From contig JADKHG010000002.1 of assembly GCA_016721875.1 (NCBI GenBank), forward strand, positions 62,001 through 126,000: DNA of 64,000 bases, in the 5' to 3' direction. The stretch comes from Sphingomonadales bacterium (GTDB taxonomy: Bacteria; Pseudomonadota; Alphaproteobacteria; Sphingomonadales; Sphingomonadaceae). Shown one piece after another: positions 57,355 to 64,000 of this stretch. Every line of letters begins with the position of its first letter. Positions within the stretch are counted from its first letter, which is position 1. A program made the translations under genes and the position numbers. The notes below the pieces were generated by a model. It worked only from the letters and a program-made list of their open reading frames with translations, was not told the origin of the DNA and did no database searches.

Positions 57355-58091
57355 GGATAAACCGCCCGCACAAAGTACAGCCCTTCCGGCGGGGCATTGA
57401 GCGCCAGTGCCGCGCGGTCCTTTGCCTCCAGTGCCGCTTGCAGGTCATCCGCTGACCAACGTCCCAAACCGACCTGCGCAAGACATCCGACCATTGAACG
57501 CACCTGATGGTGCAGGAAACTCCGCGCCGCTACTTCTAAAATGACATGCTCGCGCTCGCGCCGCACATCGAGCCGGTCGAGCGTCTTTACCGGGCTGTCG
57601 GACTGGCAATGCGCCGAGCGGAAAGTGGTAAAATCATGAAGGCCGACCAGCCTTTGCGCGGCGCCATGCATGGCTTCTGCATCAAGTGGTTGCGGGATGC
57701 GCCATGCTTTACCTGCTTCCAGCGCCAGTGGGGCGCGGCGGTTGGCGATGCGATATTCATAAGCGCGGCCAATGCACGAAAAGCGCGCGTGCCAGTCATC
57801 GGGAACAGTCTGGCAATCCAAAATTGCGACCGGCTGCGGACGAAGCAGCGCGTTGATCCCCTCCATTAGGCGGAAGGCATCAATCGCCTTATCGAGTTCA
57901 GTATGCGCGCGCATCGCCAGCGCATGGACACCCGCATCGGTGCGGCCAGCGGCATGTAGCGTGGCGCGTTCTCCCGTCATTTTTGCAATTGCGTACTCAA
58001 TCGCCTGCTGCACCGAAGGACCATGCGCCTGCCGCTGCCAACCCATATAGGGGCCGCCGTCAAATTCGATTGTGAAGGCAAAGCGGGTCAT
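57351..58091 (-). CDS. truA: tRNA pseudouridine(38-40) synthase
   Basis: 246 residues. Makes pseudouridine in the anticodon arm of tRNAs. Catalytic Asp52 in AAGRTDAGVHALAMRAH, FDGGPYMGWQRQ near the N-terminus, and SFLHHQVRSMVGCLAQVG. Start overlaps the fmt stop (ATGA), so the two form an operon. Confidence 0.95.
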   Translation of the reverse strand: MTRFAFTIEFDGGPYMGWQRQAHGPSVQQAIEYAIAKMTGERATLHAAGRTDAGVHALAMRAHTELDKAIDAFRLMEGINALLRPQPVAILDCQTVPDDWHARFSCIGRAYEYRIANRRAPLALEAGKAWRIPQPLDAEAMHGAAQRLVGLHDFTTFRSAHCQSDSPVKTLDRLDVRREREHVILEVAARSFLHHQVRSMVGCLAQVGLGRWSADDLQAALEAKDRAALALNAPPEGLYFVRAVYP

Positions 58092-58993
58092 GTCAGGCGC
58101 GTACCGGGCGGAATGGACTTGCCGCGCAGGAAATCGGCGATTGGCATAGCGGGCTTTCCAGCGCGTTGAATAATCTTGGGGCGGATTGCTCCCTTCGCAC
58201 AGGCGATGGCGAGCTGATTGTCGATTATGGTGCCGGGTTCGCCGATCTCTGTTTCTACCTCTGCCTCGAGCACGCGGTAACGCTCACCCTCAAATTCAAA
58301 AAATGCTCCCGGAACCGGGTTAAAGGCGCGGACCTGTCGTTCCTGCGCCGCTGCATCCTGAGTAAAATCGAGCCGCGCCTCGGCCTTGTCGATTTTGCGA
58401 GCATAGGTCAGGCCGTCCTCAGATTGCGTCACAGCCGGGTGGTCGGCGAGGTTGGTCAAGACCTGCACCAGCAAGTCCGCACCCATTTGCGCAAGTTCCG
58501 CTGTCAGTTCGCCAGCAGTTTTGCGGTCCACTACCGTTTTTGCGGTTGCCCGAACCGGCCCAGTGTCGAGCCCTGCTTCCATCTGCATGATCATCACGCC
58601 GGTCTCTTCGTCGCCTGCCAATATCGCTCTTTGTACTGGGGCCGCTCCGCGCCATCGGGGGAGCAATGATCCGTGGATGTTCAGACAACCAAGCTTTGGC
58701 GCATCAAGAATCGCCTGTGGCAGAATCAGGCCATAGGCCGCGACCACTGCGACATCGGCGTTGAGCGCGGCAAAGGCGGTCTGTTCATCCTCAGTTTTCA
58801 GCGATGTGGGTGTCCGAACTTCCAGTCCCAACTCTTCAGCCCGCGAATGAACCGCGGACGGTGTCAGCTTCTTGCCGCGATTGGCCGGGCGCGGCGGCTG
58901 CGAATAGACCGCGCAAACCTCATGGCCCGCCGCTACCAGCGCGTTCAGCGCAGGCACGGCAAAATCCGGCGTTCCCATGAAGATGATGCGCAT
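58088..58993 (-). CDS. fmt: methionyl-tRNA formyltransferase
   Basis: 301 residues. Formylates initiator Met-tRNA. MRIIFMGTPDFAVPALNALV is the opening. NIHGSLLPRWRGAAPVQRAI carries the active-site His and formyl-THF binding region. Followed by truA in the same operon, while def lies on the other strand 0.8 kb away. Confidence 0.95.
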   Translation of the reverse strand: MRIIFMGTPDFAVPALNALVAAGHEVCAVYSQPPRPANRGKKLTPSAVHSRAEELGLEVRTPTSLKTEDEQTAFAALNADVAVVAAYGLILPQAILDAPKLGCLNIHGSLLPRWRGAAPVQRAILAGDEETGVMIMQMEAGLDTGPVRATAKTVVDRKTAGELTAELAQMGADLLVQVLTNLADHPAVTQSEDGLTYARKIDKAEARLDFTQDAAAQERQVRAFNPVPGAFFEFEGERYRVLEAEVETEIGEPGTIIDNQLAIACAKGAIRPKIIQRAGKPAMPIADFLRGKSIPPGTRLT

Positions 58994-59010
58994 GCTGGTC
59001 CTATCAAATA

Positions 59011-59092
59011 CCGTAGCTCTGAGCCTGTCGAAGGGCGCTTATCAGCCTAAGCGTAAACCTTGAGGCGGCCTTCGACAGGCTCAGGCCTGCGG
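59011..59092. repeat. palindromic repeat, third copy, between fmt and recR
   Basis: Arms at 59011-59034 and 59069-59092 share CTGAGCCTGTCGAAGG and its complement, with a 34-base spacer. Located in the divergent fmt/recR intergenic region, same family as 2651-2731. Confidence 0.85.
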
Positions 59093-59135
59093 TTTGTCCT
59101 TCTAACTTGTCGAGGATGCCGATAAGGCGCTTAAC

Positions 59136-59730
59136 ATGGCATCGCAAGAAATAGACGCATTGGCACAGGCCCTGTCACGCTTACCCGGATTGGGTCCGCG
59201 TTCTGCCCGCCGCGTCGTGCTGCACCTGATGAAAAAGCGCGAGACAGTGTTGCAGCCGCTGTTGCGCGCGTTGGAGATGGTCGAGGAGCGGCTGAAGACC
59301 TGCGAAACATGTGGCAATATCGACACCACCAACCCCTGCGGTATTTGCGCCGATCCACGGCGCGACACCCGCGCGCTGTGTGTGGTCGAGGATGTTTCTG
59401 ATCTGTGGGCGCTCGACCGGACGCGGCTTTTCCCTGGGAAGTTCCACGTCCTCGGCGGCGGCTGTCGGCGTTGGACGGAGTGCGGCCCGAGGATTTGCAC
59501 ATCGATGCACTGGTGGCCCGCGTTGCCGCCGGTGGGATCGACGAAGTGGTGCTCGCGATGAACGCGACGCTGGAGGGCCAAACCACCGCGCACTATCTGG
59601 CCGAACGGCGAGGAGCTATCCGATCCGCCTGACCCAGTTGGCACATGGTGTGCCGGTGGGCGGGGAACTGGATTATCTCGACGAAGGAACTTTGGCGCAA
59701 GCCTTGCGGGCAAGACGGCCTGTCGGTTGA
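59136..59730 (+). CDS. recR: recombination protein RecR, frameshifted twice
   Basis: Zinc-finger and Toprim protein of the RecFOR pathway. Part 1 (59136 to about 59455) has HhH ALSRLPGLGPRSARRVVLHL and the zinc finger CETCGNIDTTNPCGIC. Part 2 (RLSALDGVRPEDLHIDALVARV ... EVVLAMNATLEGQTTAHYLAER) and part 3 (SYPIRLTQLAHGVPVGGELDYLDEGTLAQALRARRPV, stop 59730) are in successive other frames. Each junction needs one added base. Toprim acidic residues are in DVSDLWALDR. Confidence 0.87.
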
Positions 59731-59761
59731 CGCTGCGCGCGGCAATGCCTATTTGCGCCTT

Positions 59762-60325
59762 ATGGCCATACTCCCCATCCTTGAAGTGCCGGATCCCCGG
59801 CTGAAAACCGTCTCGACGGCTGTCACCGAATTTGACGACGCGCTCAAAACCCTGGTCGATGACATGTTTGAGACGATGTACGACGCCCCGGGTATTGGCC
59901 TTGCCGCAATTCAGGTTGGTGTTCCAAAACGCGTGCTGGTGATCGACCTGCAGGAGCCTGTCGAAGATGACCACCATCACGAACATGGCGAGCATTGCAA
60001 CCACAGCCATGAGGTGATCCGCAATCCACGAGTCTTCATCAACCCCGAAATTCTTGATCCCTCGGACGAATGGCTAGCCTATACCGAAGGCTGCCTGTCG
60101 GTGCCTGATCAATATGCCGAAGTAGAGCGTCCCGCCACGATCCGCGCCCGCTGGCAGGATTTGGATGGCAAGGTGCATGAGGAGGAGATGGAGGGGCTGA
60201 TGGCCACCTGCCTCCAGCATGAGATGGATCATTTGGAAGGCATTCTCTTCATCGACCATCTTTCGCGGCTGAAACGCCAGATGGTGCTCAAAAAACTGGA
60301 AAAACTGCGCAAGGCTGCGGCCTGA
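59762..60325 (+). CDS. def: peptide deformylase with a His-rich insertion
   Basis: 187 residues. Removes the N-formyl group from nascent proteins. Motif 1 GIGLAAIQVGV, motif 2 EGCLSVP (metal-binding Cys), motif 3 LQHEMDHLEG (metal-binding His pair and catalytic Glu). Between strands after VIDLQEP lies a His/Asp/Glu loop (DDHHHEHGEHCNHSHEV) at residues about 63-80. Such loops occur in some sphingomonad deformylases as I recall. It follows recR by about 30 bases on the same strand. Confidence 0.93.
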   Translation: MAILPILEVPDPRLKTVSTAVTEFDDALKTLVDDMFETMYDAPGIGLAAIQVGVPKRVLVIDLQEPVEDDHHHEHGEHCNHSHEVIRNPRVFINPEILDPSDEWLAYTEGCLSVPDQYAEVERPATIRARWQDLDGKVHEEEMEGLMATCLQHEMDHLEGILFIDHLSRLKRQMVLKKLEKLRKAAA

Positions 60326-60342
60326 TTTCAGGCGCACCGATC

Positions 60343-61428
60343 ATGGGTAAACTCAGCGGCATCCGCGTTGTCGACCTGACGGTCTTTCTGCCCGGTCCGA
60401 TGATGACTGTCATGATGGCCGATCAGGGTGCTGAGGTCATCAAGATCGAGACCGCTGACGGCTACCCCTCGCGCACCATGGAACCTTTCGAGGCGGGGCA
60501 GTCGGTCTGGTTCCGCAACATCAATCGAGGCAAGAAAAGTATCGTTCTCGATTTGAAAAGCGAGGATGGCAAAGCGCGTCTATGGCAACTCATCGACAGC
60601 GCGGATGTGTTTGTCGAAGGCTTCCGTCCCGGCGTTATGAAGCGGTTGGGTTTTGATTATGAAACTGTATCTGCGCGCAATCCTGCCATCGTTTATTGCT
60701 CGATCTCCGCTTTCGGACAGGAAGGCGCGCTGGCGCACCACCCTGCGCACGACATGGCGGTGCAGGCACTTTCGGGCTTCCTGTCGGTCAATGACGGACC
60801 CGATGGCACGCCGGTCGTACCGGGCGTCGCGGCCTCCGACATGGCAGCAGGGTTGACGGCATTATCGGCAACACTGATGGCGCTGATCGACAGGCAGCGC
60901 ACGGGGAAGGGCGACTATATCGACTGCGCCATGTTCGACAGCCTGCTTCCTTGGTGTGTCCACACTGTTGGTGGAGCGATAGCAGGGGGCGCTGCCCCGG
61001 TATCAGCCAAACAACGCTCGTTGGGTGGTGCGGCTTTTTATCAGGTCTATGAGACTAGCGACGGCAAGCATGTCGTGCTGGGTGGACGCGAGACGAAATT
61101 TGTCGAGGCCTTGCTCAACGCGCTGGGTCGACCCGATCTGATCGCAGTTGCAAGCCAGCCAGCGGGCGATCAAGGCGAATTGATAGACTTTTTGCGAGGC
61201 CTATTCCTCACAAAGTCGCGCGATGAATGGGTGACTTGGTTCGATGACAAGGATGTCGCCTTTGCTCCGGTGCTCGATTTCCGCGAGGCACTGGACGAAC
61301 CGCATATCCAACAGCGGGGGTTGTGGATCGAATGTGATGGTGCACATCATCTCGCACCTGCGATCCGTTTTGCCTCTGAAAACTGGGAACCACGTCTTGC
61401 GCCCGGACTGGATGAGCAAGGCTCCTAA
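60343..61428 (+). CDS. CaiB/BaiF CoA-transferase
   Basis: 361 residues. LSGIRVVDLTVFLPGPMMTVMMADQGAEVIKIE, GKKSIVLDLKSEDGK, PAHDMAVQALSGFLSVND and GKGDYIDCAMFDSLL are the family blocks. His in AHHPAHDMAVQ occupies the catalytic position of AMACR-like members. It follows def by 17 bases. Differs from the 22.6 kb paralogue at many positions, so not a recent duplicate. Natural acyl substrate unknown. Confidence 0.85.
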   Translation: MGKLSGIRVVDLTVFLPGPMMTVMMADQGAEVIKIETADGYPSRTMEPFEAGQSVWFRNINRGKKSIVLDLKSEDGKARLWQLIDSADVFVEGFRPGVMKRLGFDYETVSARNPAIVYCSISAFGQEGALAHHPAHDMAVQALSGFLSVNDGPDGTPVVPGVAASDMAAGLTALSATLMALIDRQRTGKGDYIDCAMFDSLLPWCVHTVGGAIAGGAAPVSAKQRSLGGAAFYQVYETSDGKHVVLGGRETKFVEALLNALGRPDLIAVASQPAGDQGELIDFLRGLFLTKSRDEWVTWFDDKDVAFAPVLDFREALDEPHIQQRGLWIECDGAHHLAPAIRFASENWEPRLAPGLDEQGS

Positions 61429-62048
61429 ATCGCCTCAAATCCGGTCGCGTAAAAATGCCAGGTGAAGATTGCCGCCGCGCCGCGATGCGGCCGCCATTTC
61501 TCGGCGACCTCACGCGTTGCCTTTTCGGCCGGGCGTTCAGCCATGCCCAGCAATCGCTTCACACCTTCCTGCACCGCAAGGTCGCCAGCGGGCCAGACGT
61601 CGGTCCTTCCTTCGGCAAACAGCAAGTAGATCTCCGCTGACCAACGGCCAATACCTTTGACTTGCGTCAGATAGGCAATGGCTTCTTCGTCATCATCGGG
61701 CAGCGCATCGAGCGGCAGCGCGCCAGTCACCACCAATTCGGCAAGGCTGCGGGCATAGCCCTGCTTTTGCCTTGAAAGCCCGCAAGCGCGTAAGGAATCG
61801 AAATCCTCGGCGAGAAGCTTTTCGGGCGCGCATTCCTCTCCCAATTTTGCTGCCAGCTTGTTCCACATTGAACTGGCAGCAGCGACGCTGACTTGCTGGC
61901 CGACGATTGTGCGCAACAGCGTGGTATAGCCGCGTTCGCGAATACGTGGCTCGGGATAACCGGTCGCGGTCAGCGCCTGCGCAAAGCCTGGCTCAATCGC
62001 CGCAAGGCTGTCGATGGATGCCTTTAACTGGTCTGCCGTCAAACCCAT
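61425..62048 (-). CDS. HhH-GPD DNA-3-methyladenine glycosylase (AlkA-like)
   Basis: 207 residues from ATG 62048. Helix-hairpin-helix LTQVKGIGRWSAEIYLLF and catalytic Asp in WPAGDLAVQEGVKRLLG. Removes alkylated bases, starting base excision repair. Lacks the long N-terminal domain of E. coli AlkA, which is usual for the short type. Start overlaps the lipoprotein stop (ATGA). It converges on the CoA-transferase with a four-base overlap. Confidence 0.88.
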   Translation of the reverse strand: MGLTADQLKASIDSLAAIEPGFAQALTATGYPEPRIRERGYTTLLRTIVGQQVSVAAASSMWNKLAAKLGEECAPEKLLAEDFDSLRACGLSRQKQGYARSLAELVVTGALPLDALPDDDEEAIAYLTQVKGIGRWSAEIYLLFAEGRTDVWPAGDLAVQEGVKRLLGMAERPAEKATREVAEKWRPHRGAAAIFTWHFYATGFEAI

Positions 62049-63196
62049 CAGTTGATCAGTTTCAGCAAAACCATCGGCGGGCCAAAGGTCTTGGGACCGA
62101 TTTCCCAACTGAGGATCGACAGGCCACCCTCTTCGCTCGGGCCTTCTTCGGTATTGTTGGCCAGGATTTTGGCGTCGGTGCGCACCGTGAAGGTGCCCTT
62201 GATCTCGACGGGCTCCATGTCCTTTTTCGGACCAGGCATTCCGGGGATGAACGATCCAGCCCCCATCAACGCCGCAACCGCCAGTTCGGGATCATTATGG
62301 AATGAAGGTGCCTCCACCCGTACCCGGCCATTGTCCCAGCGGGTGATGTGAACCATCGGATTGCCCAGTGCATAGCGCGGGATGACAGGGAAGGCGAAAT
62401 CGTCAACAAGCCGTCCTTTGGTCGCATAGTCGATGCGGAAGACGCCATTGCCCAGATGTTCGACCTTGTTCCACGCCGCCATCCGCTCGATTTCCTTAGT
62501 GAAGCGATCGATAGATTTGGGGTCGCTGGGGTCCACGCCGCCCAGCAGCATGGAAAACATTTTTTTGGCCTGTTCTTTTTCCTTCTTGCGGGCAGTCTGC
62601 TGTTCGTCCCAGTCCTTTTTCTGTTCTGCTTCTTCTTCAACTGTGCAGTCACGCTCCTCATAGTCATCGCCAGCGGCTTCGACTGCTTCGGCAGCTGCAT
62701 CTGCTGCATCGGCGGCGGCTTCTACAGCGTCGCCTGCGTTTGCGGCAGCTTCGCCAGCTTCAACCTCGGACTCGGTCGCGCCCTCAACAGCGTCGGCGGC
62801 ATCTTCAACGCTGGTCTGCGAGGCGGCAGTGCCTGCGCTGGTCTTGCTTATTTCGCCCAGTGCAGCCTCATTCTCGGCATTTTCCTGTTCAGCCTTTGCG
62901 CGGGCCTTTTCCTTCTTGTCGTTCTTTTTCTTCTCGTCCTTGTCTTCCTCGCCAGGAAGGGGACCCCAGCAGCTCGGCGTAAATTCGGTGCTTTCCGCGC
63001 CTTCCGCGTCCAGGGTGCTGTTCAGCAGGCTAGTGAGCCCGACAAGCTGGATCTGCCCTTTATAGGAAAAGCTGAAATCGCCCGATTTCATAACCGTCAG
63101 ATCAGACTGAAAATCGCCAGGCAACAACAGACAGCCCGAAAGCGCTAAGGGTGCAGAGATCGCCAACGCGGCAGTAGCAATACGTCGCAGATACAT
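62048..63196 (-). CDS. hypothetical lipoprotein with long Ala/Glu-rich region
   Basis: 382 residues. Lipobox ALSGC (Cys22). Residues about 80-210 are low complexity, rich in Lys/Glu and then Ala/Glu/Asp (EDAADAVEGATESEVEAGEAAANAGDAVEAAADAAD), probably helical. The C-terminal half (VFRIDYATKGRLVDDFAFPVIPRYA, MPGPKKDMEPVEIKGTFTVRTDAKI) is a folded domain I do not recognise. One start codon before the glycosylase gene, suggesting coupled expression; starts one base from the rlmB stop. Confidence 0.7.
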   Translation of the reverse strand: MYLRRIATAALAISAPLALSGCLLLPGDFQSDLTVMKSGDFSFSYKGQIQLVGLTSLLNSTLDAEGAESTEFTPSCWGPLPGEEDKDEKKKNDKKEKARAKAEQENAENEAALGEISKTSAGTAASQTSVEDAADAVEGATESEVEAGEAAANAGDAVEAAADAADAAAEAVEAAGDDYEERDCTVEEEAEQKKDWDEQQTARKKEKEQAKKMFSMLLGGVDPSDPKSIDRFTKEIERMAAWNKVEHLGNGVFRIDYATKGRLVDDFAFPVIPRYALGNPMVHITRWDNGRVRVEAPSFHNDPELAVAALMGAGSFIPGMPGPKKDMEPVEIKGTFTVRTDAKILANNTEEGPSEEGGLSILSWEIGPKTFGPPMVLLKLIN

Positions 63197-63967
63197 TCAG
63201 GCTTCCTTCGATTGGCGCATTGTCGCGGCGGCATAAAGCGCGATAGCTGCGGCGTTGGATACGTTCAGACTCTCCATCAGCGGACTGATTGGCAGCTTTG
63301 CGAGCTGGTCGCAATGCTCCTCTATATTGTGGCGCATGCCTTCGCCCTCCGCTCCCACCACCAATGCATTTTTGCGCGGCGACAGCGCTTGATCAAGCGT
63401 GACATCGGCATGTCCGGTCAACCCGATCCGCCAAAACTCATGCTCGGCAATTTCTTCGAGCGCGCGCGCCAAATTGACCACGCGCACCCAAGGGATAACC
63501 TCAAGCGCACCCGAAGCCGCCTTTGCGACGACGCCGGATTCGGGCGGCGCATGCCGGTCCTGCGTCACGACTGCAATTGCATCAAACGCCGCTGCTGAAC
63601 GAAAAATCGCACCGACATTATGCGGGTCGGTCACTTGGTCGAGGATCAGGATCGGGCGATCATTGTCCCGATTCTCGTCCAGCACATCGGACAGCCAGAC
63701 ATCTTCAAGCGGCGCGACCTCAGCAACAATGCCCTGATGCGGCGTATCGCGCGGGACGAAGCGGGCAAGGTCAGTGACTTCGCTGTAATTGATAGGAAGG
63801 CCTGAAGGCAGTTCCAGCGACGACAGCGCTTCTCGGGTGCCCCATATTTTGAGTACGCGCCTTTCCGGGTTTTCGATGGCGGCCAGAACGGCGTGGCGAC
63901 CCCAGAATTTGGGGTTGCCCGATTGCGGTGCCGCTCCACGGCGGCGATGACTTTTATGTGATGACAT
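63197..63967 (-). CDS. rlmB: 23S rRNA (guanosine2251-2'-O)-methyltransferase RlmB-like (SpoU family)
   Basis: 256 residues. SpoU motif 1 LDQVTDPHNVGAIFRSA with the catalytic Arg, motif 2 ALVVGAEGEGMR, motif 3 LPISPLMESLNVSNAAAIALY. N-terminal L30e-like domain begins GRHAVLAAIENPERRV. Methylates the 2' hydroxyl of G2251 in the peptidyl transferase centre if RlmB; other SpoU targets possible. Only about 33 bases remain upstream in the window. Confidence 0.9.
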   Translation of the reverse strand: MSSHKSHRRRGAAPQSGNPKFWGRHAVLAAIENPERRVLKIWGTREALSSLELPSGLPINYSEVTDLARFVPRDTPHQGIVAEVAPLEDVWLSDVLDENRDNDRPILILDQVTDPHNVGAIFRSAAAFDAIAVVTQDRHAPPESGVVAKAASGALEVIPWVRVVNLARALEEIAEHEFWRIGLTGHADVTLDQALSPRKNALVVGAEGEGMRHNIEEHCDQLAKLPISPLMESLNVSNAAAIALYAAATMRQSKEA

Positions 63968-64000
63968 AGTTGCTCTTATCCATCTCGACCATTGACAGGC

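Noticed and set aside
62348..63148. 266-residue plus-strand frame over the Ala/Glu-rich lipoprotein
   Set aside because: Opens only because of repeated GCN/GAN codons on the other strand; hydrophobic appearance is an artefact of the complement.

Overview
The window is about 60 to 63 % GC and looks like a chromosome fragment from an alphaproteobacterium of the order Sphingomonadales (Sphingopyxis/Sphingorhabdus-like). The grounds are an XrtA (exosortase A) exopolysaccharide locus, an Ala/Lys/Pro-rich N-terminal extension on AtpD, a His-rich loop in peptide deformylase, Flp pilins with CpaF, and interspersed palindromes that read as LSLSKG-type peptides. The placement is inferred from protein character; no database was searched.

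Layout. 1-8.8 kb: a same-strand block with a TauD-type dioxygenase, an MFS transporter, and the two subunits of a biotin-dependent acyl-CoA carboxylase (probably methylcrotonoyl-CoA carboxylase). The two subunit genes are separated by a 3.5 kb stretch of inserted small genes, palindromic repeats and broken copies of the mccA start. 8.85-14 kb: an accessory stretch with small hypotheticals, a putative outer-membrane protein, and an AT-rich three-gene cassette (a PD-(D/E)xK-like nuclease plus two paralogous small proteins). 14.2-21.3 kb: aconitase, then a divergent pair made of a four-TM SLATT-like protein and a TIR/TM protein. 21.4-27.8 kb: prfB, a CoA-transferase, a fused E1 alpha/beta dehydrogenase, a FabD-like acyltransferase and pgl. 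27.8-34 kb: PilZ, two Flp pilins, a Nudix enzyme, a methyltransferase, ComF, glutaredoxin, DUF1178, tRNA-Arg(CCT), an Ala-rich lipoprotein and CpaF. 34-36.2 kb: a DMT transporter and two small hypotheticals. 36.3-41.2 kb: the F1 ATP synthase operon atpHAGDC on the minus strand. 41.4-44.4 kb: dienelactone hydrolase, DJ-1/PfpI, DUF1203 and Ada.

44.6-57.4 kb: a co-linear XrtA exopolysaccharide operon with mostly overlapping genes. It encodes a Wza-like export lipoprotein, chain-length determinant, tyrosine autokinase, beta-barrel protein, ATPase, deacetylase, FemAB-like protein, glycosyltransferase, exosortase A and asparagine-synthase-like amidotransferase. Together they should polymerise and export a polysaccharide and sort PEP-CTERM proteins. 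57.4-64 kb: housekeeping genes (truA, fmt, recR, def, a second CoA-transferase, a HhH-GPD glycosylase, a lipoprotein, rlmB).

About a dozen genes carry single-base frameshifts, including essential ones (atpD, atpG, atpC). Most are repaired by adding one base, so they look like sequencing or assembly errors rather than true pseudogenes. The most interesting unexplained structures are the nuclease cassette at 11.8-14.0 kb, the TIR/SLATT-like pair at 17-20 kb, and the palindrome/DUF559/mccA-fragment array at 4.0-7.0 kb.
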